From Tubulanus polymorphus (taxonomy: Eukaryota > Nemertea > Palaeonemertea > Tubulaniformes > Tubulanidae): a stretch of DNA of 64,000 nt. Position numbers and translations under genes: made by a program. Each line of letters begins with the position of its first letter. Position 1 is the stretch's first letter. The notes beneath the pieces were generated by a model. The model saw only the letters and a list, made by a program, of their open reading frames with translations. It was not told the origin of the DNA and did not search any database. Location of the stretch: the NCBI RefSeq assembly GCF_964204645.1, contig NC_134033.1, positions 8,900,231 to 8,964,230 on the forward strand, read 5' to 3'. Positions 1 through 10,984 of this stretch are shown here, in pieces.

Positions 1-46
1 ATTCATTTAAATCGATATCTTTGAACTGTAGTATCTGTTCATTCAT
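1..46 (-). CDS. D-type element protein, N-terminal fragment (cut by window edge)
   Basis: Reading leftwards from an ATG at 46, the first residues are MNEQILQFKDIDLNE, nearly identical to the start of the proteins in element D (MNEQILHFKDIDLNE). Only 15 codons are in the window. The match supports the internal MNEQ methionine as the true start of this family rather than the longer frames open upstream in D. Function is not known. Confidence 0.6.
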   Translation of the reverse strand, partial: MNEQILQFKDIDLNE

Positions 47-82
47 TTATTAGTCATTTTTTTATTAAAATTGATATTTTCT

Positions 83-376
83 TCAGTACTCGTTATATTT
101 TATATCATTTAACTCATCATTCATATTTCTAATATGAGTTTTAGACTTTAAATGTTCTTTATGATATCTTTTTTTACTGAATGATTGATTACATGTATCA
201 CATTTATATATTTCTTTTTCATTCTTTAATTCTTCTAATTTATTTTCTAATATTTCATCTTTATATTCTAACTTTAATTTATTCTCTAAGTGAGATTTAG
301 TTTTATTGTGTCTTGATTTTTTAGATTTATCTATATTGATTTTCCATGTCGGACAGTAGTACTTATTTGCTTCCAT
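83..376 (-). CDS. Small C2H2 zinc-finger protein of element A
   Basis: A 97-residue lysine-rich protein starting MEANKYYCPTWK. The C-terminal half has a complete finger: Cys-x2-Cys (YKCDTC), twelve residues, His, five residues, His (HLKSKTH), the spacing of U1/matrin-type C2H2 fingers. The N-terminal part looks like a second finger of the same kind (YYCPTW ... RHNKTKSH) in which the second cysteine is replaced by tryptophan, so it probably no longer binds zinc. Between them lies a charged helix-like stretch rich in Glu, Leu and Lys. It lies just upstream, on the same strand, of the D-type gene at 46-1. A nucleic-acid-binding role is inferred from the finger; no closer family was recognised. 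Confidence 0.6.
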   Translation of the reverse strand: MEANKYYCPTWKINIDKSKKSRHNKTKSHLENKLKLEYKDEILENKLEELKNEKEIYKCDTCNQSFSKKRYHKEHLKSKTHIRNMNDELNDIKYNEY

Positions 377-568
377 TTTAATATTAATTTTTTTTAATTG
401 AAATTGATATTTTCTTCAACTCGTTAATTACTGGTTATTTTATGTTAAAATACGAATTTAACACATATAAATATAAATATTCACTGATTTCTCGACGCAA
501 TTTTTCACTTGTTAATTACTCGTTACTTTTTATGTTAAAATCAAGAAATTTAACACATTTAAATTTAA

Positions 569-690
569 AGTAATAGGGATAATAGGGGTTCAGGTCAAAG
601 GTTGAATGGTCGAACAATAAATTCGAGTGTGCGAGAATTTATTTTTCGACCGTTCGACCTTTGGCCTGAACCCCTATTATCCCTACTACT
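569..690. repeat. Terminal palindrome of element A
   Basis: An inverted repeat of about 120 bp that begins AGTAATAGGGATAATAGGGG and ends with its complement (CCCTACTACT, one base off). Inner arm reads CAGGTCAAAGGTTGAATGG; outer arm, complemented, CAGGCCAAAGGTCGAACGG. The centre holds AATTCGAGTGTGCGAGAATT, shared with the termini of the other elements. Confidence 0.85.
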
Positions 691-1089
<399 letters not shown>

Positions 1090-1924
1090 TGTTAAATTGA
1101 CGAGTACAGTTAGATCCATTTTTGGGCGTTTTATAAAGAAGATATGATGTCAATAGAATAGGTTAAGAATATAGGCCTAAAATTGAATACAAATCATGTA
1201 CTAGTATATTTGCTTTTTCCAGAGATACGTATCACTTTTTTCGTACCAGGTATTTTTAGTCGCATGTTGCTGCTTAAAGTCGTACTCATTATAGCCGTAT
1301 GATGCGACAGAACCAGAAGCAAACATTATTTTGTTCAACTGGCGGGAGACAGTTTAGTCACCACTCGCGGCGGTGAGCAGGCACCGACTGCCAGCGAAAC
1401 AAAATCTTGAGCACTTCTGCGATCAATCGCAGCCACAGCCCTGCAATGCAATCACGTGATGGCTTTGTGATAAAAGGCCTATTTTCATGGCATACGTACG
1501 TAGCATCTATGTTTAGATCCGATAAATATATCTGGGTTGTCGGTAAGAATCGTTTTAGTTTTTTTACACTGTATGCTTCAAGTCGACTGACTATGTATCT
1601 GAACTTGACTTTCAACAATTTTTATCTCTCCCTGTAAACAATTTTCTTGTTCAGTTTTCAACTATTTCCCTAGCTCATCTATTTTAAAGGTTCTACCAGC
1701 AATCATACAGAAGCTCGTCGGTATTTCCCATTGCATAGCTCTGAAAATAGTTTATTCACTATGGAAGCTTACATCCAGTGAGTCAAGACTAAGCACACCA
1801 ATTATGAATTAGATTTGGCTCTCAACTGGAACTAGCCAATATTAATTTTCTTTTTAATTGTATCTTCAGCACTGCAAAATCTTTGTCTAATTTCCCTTGG
1901 TGCCACGGACCGGACCCTCAATAC
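1090..1924. other. Unassigned intergenic or intronic DNA
   Basis: No recognisable coding region, splice-bounded exon or repeat. Two opposite-strand open frames near 1358-1637 resemble nothing known to me and look like chance. Confidence 0.4.
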
Positions 1925-2037
1925 AGGGCCCAGTTCCACAGTTGTGAGTTAAGATTTGACCCTGGGTTAAAACATTGAAAATGAACTAACTTTAACTCAG
2001 AGTTAACTCTAACTCACAAACTGCGGAACTGGGTCCT
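1925..2037. mobile_element. Short MITE-like inverted repeat, 113 bp
   Basis: The ends AGGGCCCAGTTCCACAGTT and its near complement (AACTGCGGAACTGGGTCCT) bound a small core that is itself full of TTAACTC / GAGTTAA inverted motifs, so the whole unit can fold into one hairpin. No clear target duplication. Non-autonomous element by structure. Confidence 0.6.
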
Positions 2038-2164
2038 GATCTTTTAATCACGAGTTGCACAACCTCTGACGGTTAATAAGATAAAAACCCACTATTTACA
2101 AATTAAAAAATTTTAAAATCAAGAAATTATTTTTTCGAACAATCAAAATATATAAAATGCATGT

Positions 2165-2203
2165 ACACGACGTTTCGATCTCACCCTAGAGATCATCGCC
2201 AGG
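2165..2203 (-). other. Penelope-like or hammerhead-like motif
   Basis: On the - strand this reads GGCGATGATCTCTAGGG then GAGATCGAAACGTCGTG. The combination of a GATGA box, a short stem-loop and CGAAACGTCG is a very common dispersed motif in animal genomes, found in Penelope-like retroelement repeats, where it belongs to a hammerhead ribozyme fold. The canonical CUGAUGA core is not complete here (CGATGA), so catalytic activity is doubtful. No reverse transcriptase is nearby. Confidence 0.35.
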
Positions 2204-2263
2204 TGTGAGATATAGACTAAAAACCGGGGTATATATACAGAGGAGAACAGGTTAATTGAGTAA

Positions 2264-2269
2264 AGTAGT
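2264..2269. repeat. Target-site duplication of element B (left)
   Basis: AGTAGT directly abuts the element's first base; the same six bases follow its last base at 5110-5115. Confidence 0.85.
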
Positions 2270-2497
2270 AGTAATAGGGATAATAGGCTTTCAAGCCAAA
2301 GGTCGAACGGTCGAGCTCATAAAAAATGAAAAACATGAAAATAATAACGATTTCTACTTGAATTAGTCGCGAAACTCATAAAAAATGAAAAATAATTCTC
2401 ACACACTCGAATTTATTTTTCATTTTTATTCGCTAGAAAAAAGTGTGAGTAAAGTGTGAGTGAAATAAATTCGAGTGTGTGAGAATTATTTTTCATT
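2270..2497. repeat. Left terminal palindrome of element B, second arm cut short
   Basis: The outer arm (CAAGCCAAAGGTCGAACGG ... ATGAAAAACATGAAAATAATAACG ...) runs inwards to a loop rich in AAGTGTGAGT repeats. The return arm stops at ...GAATTATTTTTCATT near 2497, lacking the inner copy of the terminal motif that the right end keeps. Confidence 0.75.
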
Positions 2498-2539
2498 AAC
2501 TTTTAAATGTTTCAAATCAAATAACAATTAAATTTACAA

Positions 2540-3932
2540 CCAAACAATTTAACATTTCAACAGTCAAACAATTTATCATTTCAACTGTCCAATCATTTCA
2601 ACTGTCGAACAATTTATCATTTCAACTGTCAAACAATTTATCATTTCAACTGTCAAACAATTTATCATTTCAACTGTCTCATCATTTCAACAGTCGAACA
2701 ATTTATCATTTCAACTGTCAAACAATTTATCATTTCAACTGTCAAACAATTTATCATTTCAACTGTCAAAAAATTTATCATTTCAACTGTCAAACAATTT
2801 ATCATTTCAACTGTCTTATCATTTCAATAGTCGAACTATTTATCATTTCAACTGTCAAACAATTTATCATTTCAACTGTCAAACAATTTATCATTTCAAC
2901 TGTCAAACAATTTATCATTTCAACTGTCAAACAATTTATCATTTCAACTGTCAAACAATTTATCATTTCAACTGTCAAACAATTTATCATTTCAGCTGTC
3001 AAACAATTTATCATTTCAACTGTCAAACAATTTATCATTTCAACTGTCTTATCATTTAAATAGTCGAACAATTTATCATTTCAACTGTCGAACAACTTAT
3101 CATTTCAACTGTCAAACAATTTATCATTTCAGCTGTCAAACAATTTATCATTTCAGCTGTCAAACAATTTATCATTTCAACTGTCAAACAATTTATCATT
3201 TCAGCTGTCAAACAATTTATCATTTCAACTGTCAAACAATTTATCATTTCAACTGTCAAACAATTTATCATTTCAACTGTCAAACAATTTATCATTTCAA
3301 CTGTCAAACAATTTATCATTTCAACTGTCTTATCATTTCAACTGTCAAACAATTTATCATTTCAACTGTCAAACAATTTATCATTTTAACTGTCAAACAA
3401 TTTATCATTTCAACTGTCAAACAATTTATCATTTCAGCTGTCAAACAATTTATCATTTCAGCTGTCAAACAATTTATCATTTCAACTGTCAAACAATTTA
3501 TCATTTCAACTGTCTTATCATTTCAATAGTCGAACAATTTATCATTTCAACTGTCAAACAATTTATCATTTCAACTGTCAAACAATTTATCATTTCAGCT
3601 GTCAAACAATTTATCATTTCAACTGTCACACAATTTATCATTTCAACTGTCAAACAATTTATCATTTCAACTGTCACACAATTTATCATTTCAACTGTCA
3701 AACAATTTATCATTTTAACTGTCTTATCATTTCAATAGTCGAACAATTTATCATTTCAACTGTCAAACAAATTATCATTTCAACTGTCAAACAATTTATC
3801 ATTTCAACTGTCAAACAATTTATCATTTCAACTGTCAAACAATTTATCATTTCAATTGTCAAACAATTTATCATTTCAACTGTCAAACAATTTATCATTT
3901 CAACTGTCAAACAATTTATCATTTTAACAGTC
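2540..3932. repeat. 24-bp minisatellite array of element B
   Basis: About 58 units of a 24-bp repeat (core CAACTGTCAAACAATTTA). On the - strand each unit is eight codons, MINCLTVE, so open frames run for 60-90 codons. A 17-bp short unit (CAACTGTCTTATCATTT, seven bases deleted) recurs every 185-250 bp and shifts the frame, giving a higher-order structure. Variant units with A-to-G or C-to-A changes (MINCLTAE, MINCVTVE) are scattered. It lies directly 3' of the element's gene. I regard it as non-coding repeat, not a protein gene. Confidence 0.93.
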
Positions 3933-3996
3933 AGATATTTAAACTGTTAGATATTTAAATCATTTAACTCGATTCAATAATTATAATGTTGAATTG

Positions 3997-4647
3997 TTAC
4001 TCTTTACGCCAGTTTTTATGTTTAATTGTTTCATAATGCTTTGATTTATGTGATTTTAAGTATTTACCTCCGCAATAACAATGCACTTTTTCATTAGGAT
4101 TGAATTTTCAAAATTCATCATCTAAATTACATTGAACTGCAATATCTTTATATGATTTTTCATTATCTAATTCACATTGAATTCCAATATTTGATGAATT
4201 TTCATTATAGATAATTTGTTTATTATCAAAATTGAAATAATATAATTGTCTTTTTTCAATTCTTAAGTTAATCAAATCATTGTAATCTTTTGAAAGTATT
4301 ATATCATCATTTCTTTCATTGAAAGGAGTTTTAAGAATATTAATTATGTTTTCATCTAAAGTTCCTTTAAAATTTAAAACTGTATTGAATACTTTAGCAT
4401 TTTTAACACCATTATCAAAAGTATCTACTAGTTCAGTAATTAAATATGTTTCATTTGATAATATTTGATTAATTACAGTAATATTTTCAATTTTATAATA
4501 CCTTGCGTGCACTAAATTTGTTGCTGAAATATAATTTTTAATGTAAAACTGTGAAAATGATTTATTGGTTTCATTGATTTCGATTTTAAAGTTGGGTTCT
4601 TCTTCTTCTGTCTTCATTTTAATAACAAAATTTTTATTAAAACTCAT
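3997..4647 (-). pseudogene. Element B protein of the NEKSYKD/QCNLD family, internal TGA
   Basis: From ATG at 4647 (MSFNKNFVIKMKTEEEEP) the frame is open for 179 codons to a TGA at 4108-4110. Read on in the same frame, it continues for 36 codons to TAA at 3997 and encodes KFNPNEKVHCYCGGKYLKSH then KSKHYETIKH, a Cys/His cluster that aligns with the end of the element D protein. So the TGA has cut off the putative zinc finger. The N-terminal 120 residues (IKNYISATNL ... KIENIT ... YLITEL ... FNTVLNFKG) align with the D protein. A repeated motif follows: QCELDNEKSYKDIAVQCNLD. An OB-fold or nucleic-acid-binding role is a guess. A homologous copy lies in element C. Confidence 0.7.
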
Positions 4648-4767
4648 TCAAATATAAATATTCACTGTTTTAAATATGAATTATTTCACTCACACTTTTA
4701 TATTGAATAATCTATCAATTTATATGTTATTCATATATATTTTATTCATGTATATGAATATTTTAAG

Positions 4768-5109
4768 AGTAATAGGGATAATAGGCTTTCAAGTTAAAGG
4801 TTGAACGGTCGAGTTCATTAAAAATGAAAAACATGAAAATAATAACGATTTCTACTTGAATTAGGAGTGAAACTCATAAAAAATGAAAAATAATTCTCAC
4901 ACACTCGAATTCATTTCACTCACACTTTACTCACACTTTTTTCTAGCGAGTAAAAATGAAAAATAAATTCGAGTGTGTGAGAATTATTTTTCATTTTTTA
5001 TGAGTTTCGCGACTAATTCAAGTAGAAATCGTTATTATTTTCATGTTTTTCATTTTTTATGAGCTCGACCGTTCGACCTTTGGCTTGAAAGCCTATTATC
5101 CCTATTACT
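4768..5109. repeat. Right terminal palindrome of element B, 342 bp
   Basis: A nearly complete palindrome bounded by AGTAATAGGGATAATAGG at 4768 and its complement at 5109. Inner arm CAAGTTAAAGGTTGAACGG; outer arm, complemented, CAAGCCAAAGGTCGAACGG. The centre includes TCACTCACACTTTACTCACAC. The inner end abuts TGAATATTTTAAG, as in elements C and D. Confidence 0.9.
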
Positions 5110-5115
5110 AGTAGT
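5110..5115. repeat. Target-site duplication of element B (right)
   Basis: AGTAGT, identical to 2264-2269. Confidence 0.85.
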
Positions 5116-5256
5116 GAGTGAGTAAGTAATTAGTGTTTGGCAAGGCATGAAGTAATATATATAGAAAGAAGGGCATTGTGCGGAGAAAAGCGATAATTTA
5201 AATCAGCACCAATATCTGAGGGACGAGTAATTAGGGCAGACTCAACTATGTGGGAT

Positions 5257-5649
5257 AGTTTTACTTGCCGACATCGCCGACATTGGGATCGAAGGACTGG
5301 GTGTGTGCGTCGATTACCCTAAAGTGGCTGTGGTCGAGGGCTGTGTGTGTGCGTGGATTACCCTTATATAAAGTGGCTGGGTGTGTGCCTGGATTACCCT
5401 TACATAAAGTGACTGGGATCGAGGGGCTGGGTGTGGCGGGGATTAACCTTATATAAAGTGCCTGGGATCGAGGGGCTGGGTGTGTGCGTGTAATAGCCTC
5501 ACATAAAGTGGCTGGGATCAAAGGGCTGGATGTTTGCGTGATTTACCCTTATATAAAGTGGCTGGGATCCATCGAACCCAATGTCGGCACGTAGAACTAA
5601 CCTACATTAGATATCTCTTCCAATGTCGGCGATGTCGGCAAGTAAAACT
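5257..5649. mobile_element. 393-bp unit with perfect 30-bp inverted ends and minisatellite core
   Basis: Bases 5257-5286 (AGTTTTACTTGCCGACATCG...) are the exact reverse complement of 5620-5649. Between them are about five units of an imperfect 50-60 bp repeat containing GGATTACCCTTATATAAAGT and GGGATCGAGGGGCTGGGTGT. A further partial end copy (CCCAATGTCGGCACGTAGAA) lies at 5578. The perfect arms suggest a MITE-like or recently converted unit; no clear target duplication. Confidence 0.6.
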
Positions 5650-5951
5650 AACCTACATTCAATTGCCGGCCCTTCTCACTGTATGATTTCTTAACATTGC
5701 GTCTGAGGATCCAAATCACAACTTCCGTTTCTATGTAATCATACACCGAAGGAACTACAATCCCATACTTTCCTATAGGCCTTTTTGATCCATTTGTTCA
5801 AAATGGAAGAGAAATGAGAATTTTTCTTAAGACGATGTACCGCACAATTCGGATCAAGTATGAAATATGGTCATGTAGTCCCTCAGTGCGGAAGCTTAAG
5901 ATAAAATGAATGAGTGATTAGGTTCATAATTCTGTATTTGAATTATAACAT
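5650..5951. other. Unassigned DNA
   Basis: No gene or repeat recognised. Confidence 0.4.
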
Positions 5952-6550
5952 CGGCAATCCCGACATTCCGACACTCCCGACATACCAGCAATCCGACATA
6001 CCGGCAATCCGACATACCCGACAATTCGACATACCACGATCCAAGCACCTCTCTACAGGGGATTATTAGGAACCGAACGCCCCACGATCCCGGTACCTCT
6101 GTACAAGGGAATATTAAAAACCAAACTCCCACGATCGCGGTATTTCTCTACAGGGGATTATTAGGAACCGAACGCCCAATGATCCCAACATCTCTCTACA
6201 GGGGATTATTAGGAACCGAACGCCCCAGCCTTACAAATATATATTCTCAAAACAACTGGCCTGGTTACATAATGACTGGAATGTCTGTATGTAGGTTTGC
6301 AGCATTGCCGGCGTGCCGGTTTGTCGGGAGTGTCGGTATGTCGGATTGCCGGTATGTCGGGAGTGCCAGTACGTCGGTATGCCGGGAGTGCCGGTATGTC
6401 GGGAGTGCCAGTATGTCGGTAGGTCGGGAGTGCCGGTATGTCGGTAGGTCGGGAGTGCCGGTATGTCGGATTGCCGGGAGTGCCGGTATGTCGGAAGTGC
6501 CGGTATGTAGGATGTGCCGGTATCTCGGATTGTCGTTATGTCGGGAATGT
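5952..6550. repeat. Inverted pair of short tandem arrays around a 50-60 bp repeat
   Basis: 5952-6035 contains units such as CCGACATACCGGCAAT; 6290-6545 contains the opposite orientation, TGCCGGTATGTCGGGAG, in about twelve units. Between them (about 6020-6230) are four copies of a repeat with the core CTCTACAGGGGATTATTAGG and GAACCGAACGCCC. Open frames with repeated CRYVG residues are products of the array. Confidence 0.85.
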
Positions 6551-9500
6551 TAAGATTGGCAGATCTTTGGTCAGCATTGTGCGTATTGGTACGTCAGGTA
6601 AAAAGGCCATTGGACTAGTTTTCCATATTTTATACTTGAGCCAAAGATTCTTGATGCCTGAATGAAGAGAGTCCTAAAGGACAAGGGGTGCTCTGAAGAT
6701 TTTCTCGGGAAAATCCCTCTAATTGCCACAAGATTTCACAGCACAATAATCTTTTTTACCCATTTTCATTGAATTGATAGCATGAACTCTTTTTGAACAT
6801 GTATCAACAATTGAAGCCATTTTCCGAAGCAACAGATATGAAATGAAAAATGTACGGCCATAAACTCGAATTCCCGCATCGAAAACAGCGCTGAAACTCG
6901 GAATGACATGAGACGCGCTGCGGTTAAATAGCTGTAGAATAAATATTAGGTAAGATATCTGAAGATTTTAAACTTCATTTGAAAGGGAGCGTTCATGCGC
7001 ACAAATCCTGAAATGTTCAAATTTTTTAGAAACTTATTTCTGAAAATACAAAACTTCAAAGTTGAGTACCCTGAATTTTTACACGAGCGGCAAAAACTGA
7101 ACTCCTATTTTCATATCGCTCTCATGTCGCATTATTGGAAGTTTGAGGAATTAATTTTACATAACTGGAACTAGAGATTCATACGGTTTGAACGTTGCTA
7201 AAACTGTGAAAATCCATCTAGGGACCGATGAAATATGATAAAAGACGCATCAAAAATTGTCTTGAAAAGGGGAAAAAAATGACTAAAGTACCCTTACAAA
7301 ATGGCGGCTAGCAACTGTAAAATGGTTTATTGCTCCAAGGTGTATATTTTATTCAGGTTGTTTAGAAGATCATCATTAGGGTAGTTTAGGGTGATGGGAT
7401 GATATTTTGTTTATTCTATCTTTTCGATTGTGTTTCTGGAGTTATTTCGTTACCAAGAACAAATTTTTACTGGAGGATCTTGGGATGAAATTACGAGGAG
7501 TCTTTGGGGTGTTGGCCGAGCTAGTTAGTAGCAGCAGAAAAAAGGTCTATCTGTATCTGAATTTGGTTTTTAGAACACGGTAAACCATAATGTAATATTT
7601 AATTATGCTGCTCGTTATTGGACTAACTACGTATCGTATTTTTCTTACCAAGGATGCAGTAAAAGATTTAATAAGCGGCACGTTACTCGTTTTACGTAGA
7701 CAATATTTTTCACGGATTATTATTTACCCCCGAGCTGGATTTTATGCTCAGCATATAATCTTTTTACATTTATAGTATACTATTAGTACTAGTAAGGACA
7801 GTGACAGGTTTATCATATCGCTTCAAACGACCTACGGCACACGGTGGTCATTTAACATTCCCCGGCAATGCGTCCTACAGTTGTTATCGGATCTAGATGA
7901 TGCAACTTACCAATAATCTGCGTATGTGATATGGGTCATAGGCTACAAGAATATAGAGCCGCTAGGGCCGTGGGGCGGGACACAGGTAACCAGAAAAAGG
8001 GCAGTTCTATAGGATAGCAGTAATATTTGCAAAAGAAAACTTTTATAAAATTTCTGGGGGCAACTGCCCTCCCCCGCCAATTCCTGCCCTGGCCGCATAT
8101 TAACTTTACCCTCGGAGATGTACTAGGGGTGGGATCGATGGTTTCATAAACATTACTACAATTTTAATTTGGATCTCTTCTAAATTTTCTATTGATGTTC
8201 CATGGGTGAAAGAATACAACGATTTTAAGACCGCCTTGTTTGGGGATTCGACCAAAGGGGTCGCCCTACTAGGTAGAGCCATGTTTCTGTGAACTGTTAC
8301 TAATCCTTCTGATTAGACTGTCACCTTATTCTTAACTATGCTTAGCATCTCGTGTATTACTTATCTATTGGTCTGGGTATCTTTAGTATTTGGATCATGG
8401 GATCGTTTGGACGTTTCCTACAATGAACAATGATGAAGTTTACAAAACTGTACCAGCCGACATGCTGTTTGTATCATTCGAAACTTGCAGAGATGTTAAG
8501 ATTCACAAGGAAATTATTCAAAATAGACCATTCAGCAAATCTAACGGCATACTCAAACGATATATAAACTGCCGATCCTTAGTCTTTTCATGGCTATTTA
8601 AAAGACACTAAATTGTCTGATCAGTGACCGCCACTGGGCCAACATAGTAGCATGGATTTGAAGAGAAAAACCAGGGAGCAGTCGCTCAAAAGTTGGTAAG
8701 AGTTAACCAGTGGATAGGCCCTAGTTGACAAATTGGCAATTAAAGGTTTATTGTTACTTCGGTATCTATACACAATAGCCCCTGGTAACTTTCGTCGGGC
8801 GCCCCTACTATTTGAGTTACCAGGGGCCAGTGTGGGGGTGATATTCATTTCCGAAGTGCCAAGGCCCTTGGCTTCTAGTTTGTACACAGGGTTAGTAACG
8901 TAGATACGAAGGATTAATAAATATATGATCTATGACTGCCAACTGGCTCTCATCTCTTTAGTAATCTGTTCAGCCATCCCCAAGACTTCGTAGCGTCGGA
9001 GGTTCGCAGGAACGAAATGCATATCATTAAAAAGGTTTCGAATAGACTTATTTCGTTCCACGAAAAAAAATTTACCACGTCACGTCAGGTAATTTCAACT
9101 AATCAACCTATTGAGCATATTGAGTACGAATTTCAAATCAGCAATTTCCAAAAGGTGCCCGCTGCAAGTAGTTGCGCTTATCGGTGTAAAATCTGGCGTC
9201 ACTTTTCCGAAAAAAAACTATTCATAGTACACTTTTACGTGCTTTGTTCGACGTAAGATTATTAATCTCGTTGATGGGCATTATGGGTGTTAATAGACGT
9301 CGAGGAATAGATTACATAGAGACCCATCACAATCAATGAAGTTAGGTAGGCTATACTTAGATCAATCTTAAAGGAGCTGTTTGAAAATGAGCACTGCAGT
9401 TGAGTCTACACAGGTTCCTGCCTTTCACTAAGCACTTTGTGGTATTTTATATTTAATTTTTGAAGTTTTATAAAATGTCTACTTTCGCACTTGTATGTAT

Positions 9501-10641
9501 GTTGCTACTATTTTATATGACACAATGAACACGTGGTTTAACGGCTGTCCTTTATACTTAATAGCAGATAATCTTGCAACAACGGCTAGATACTAGACGG
9601 TAGTTCCTCTTTCTGCGTTTCTGTTTCTAACTGTCTTCTTCGGTGGTTATCAAGCACTAAGCCATGAAATATGTCTTTCATAATCTATATATCATTTATA
9701 CGGCATATGTACATGGCGAAATAAATATTATTATTATTATTATTTCATTTCCACATGAGCGTGGCTCTACCTAAAGAAACAAGCACTGTCTCTCAACCTG
9801 CATCCAGTTTCACGGTTATGGGTTGGAATTTGGTTCCTATCTAACTATGGAACTGACCCCGGGTCCAGTTCAAGAAAATGTTTACTCTTGAAATCTCTTG
9901 TAATTATATGAGCATATGGTGTTATGGTATATGGAATGGTGATAACCCTTGGCCCAATTACACAGCTGTGGATCAAACATTTATTTTTTATTCAAACAAT
10001 TAATACATATATGTACGGGATATGTACTGAAAACAACTCAAGAGTTGAATCTTTGGAAAAACTCGTTTTGTCCCCCAACGTGAAATTTCTCAATGGTATA
10101 CGCGGTAAAAACCTCCGAGAACTTTGTCGTCGAACATGAGCCTTCTTCGTCGACAAGATTTTGACAAAAAAGTCAGCTACGTAGTGCACGCCGGCCGTAT
10201 TGGCCAATTCTAGAGGGTCATCTTTTTATAGTCAAATTAAAAACATGCTATTCAAGATTTTTATCCTCCATTTATACTTTCCATGCCTGGAAATGTTTTT
10301 CTTTTCATGTATATGAGTGCAAATTTCATACTTAGCTCTTGGTAGGCCTACACTTAGGTCTGTCTACATCAAATCTTTATGGGTTTCGCACATTTAATCC
10401 TGTGTCCAACATTCAGGGGTAAGCTTAACAGCGTGGTAATTGCTGTGGATATTGAAAACTAACTAGCTAAACCAGAAAGTTCAGGCCAACATTTTGCGAA
10501 GTTTAATGAAACATGGAACCCGACCTTGAATATACAAATCATAAATGCTTCACAATTTGTTACAATTTTTTACGTTTAACCTGTATGTCCAGCTGTCTCT
10601 AACATCACACTTACTTACACACTGTTTAATACCGTACGCAG
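6551..10641. other. Unassigned intronic or intergenic DNA
   Basis: About 4 kb with no recognisable exon, domain or transposon protein. A short (TTA)n run lies at 9728-9746. Small open frames (8390-8611, 9924-10139) match nothing known to me and lack convincing splice context. Confidence 0.45.
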
Positions 10642-10767
10642 ATGAGTATGGCAGGTGGTCACGCACGAAGACTTTCTATAATCTCTCATCGCGCTTCGCT
10701 CAGTGATTCCAGCCAGGACAAGCACATTTTTCATCACAATAAACGTGGATCGATCGGTGCAAGTATT
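10642..10767 (+). CDS. Putative upstream exon of the SLC24/NCKX-type exchanger
   Basis: A 126-bp open segment bounded by acceptor TACGCAG and donor GTAAGTAT, exactly 42 codons with phase 0 at both ends. The peptide is Ser/Arg/His-rich (ARRLSIISHRASLSDSSQDK ... NKRGSIGASI), in keeping with the large cytoplasmic loop of NCKX exchangers, where basic and phosphorylatable sequence follows the first membrane domain. The next supported exon at 30872 also begins in phase 0. The polypyrimidine tract is weak, and no transmembrane sequence confirms the assignment, so it may belong to another transcript. If right, the intron to the next exon is about 20 kb. Confidence 0.45.
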
Positions 10768-10984
10768 GTAAGTATAAGTCAAATGTTTTCCTTAATTTTT
10801 AACTTTTTGCACTTACATTTCACCTTAAAATATTCAACCCTATCTCTCTTGTACCTTGAACTCTTCTCTTACTTAACTCCAGCATTTCGATCACGAAAGA
10901 GGCATTGTCTTTGTCTACAACAAACACTTATGTTTGACCATGTTGAATAGTACAATAACAAGTATTTCCTTATTGTATTGGCAC

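Larger units (their letters stand above)
1..690. mobile_element. Element A: right-hand part of an AT-rich palindrome-ended element
   Basis: Only the right end is in the window; the element continues left of base 1. It carries the start of a D-type gene (1-46), a zinc-finger gene (83-376), short AT-rich subterminal sequence with repeated TTAATTACTCGTTAC-like motifs, and a terminal palindrome (569-690). The subterminal and coding sequence closely match the right arm of element D (42770-42900), so both belong to one family. The base immediately right of the end (691-696, GACATG) would be the target duplication, but its left partner is outside the window. Family membership is seen in the sequence; any link to Polinton-like elements is inference. 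Confidence 0.8.
2270..5109. mobile_element. Element B: AT-rich palindrome-ended element, 2840 bp
   Basis: Starts AGTAATAGGGATAATAGGC and ends with its complement; flanked by AGTAGT on both sides. From left: a truncated terminal palindrome (2270-2497), a 24-bp minisatellite (2540-3932), one gene on the - strand (3997-4647, with one internal stop), AT-rich subterminal DNA, and a complete 342-bp terminal palindrome (4768-5109). No integrase or polymerase is present, so it must be mobilised by proteins encoded elsewhere. The 6-bp duplication and 5'-AG terminus are known features of Polinton/Maverick integration; kinship is inferred from that alone. Confidence 0.88.

Noticed and set aside
1358-1637. 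Opposite-strand open frames of 76 and 86 codons
   Set aside because: Mutual shadows, no motif or splice context.
2802-3922. A repeat protein (MINCLTVE)n gene
   Set aside because: Frame is reset by 17-bp units, there is no unique sequence at either end, and it lies 3' of the real gene.
2540-3932. CRISPR-like repeat array
   Set aside because: Repeats are contiguous 24-bp units without spacers, in eukaryotic DNA; a minisatellite.
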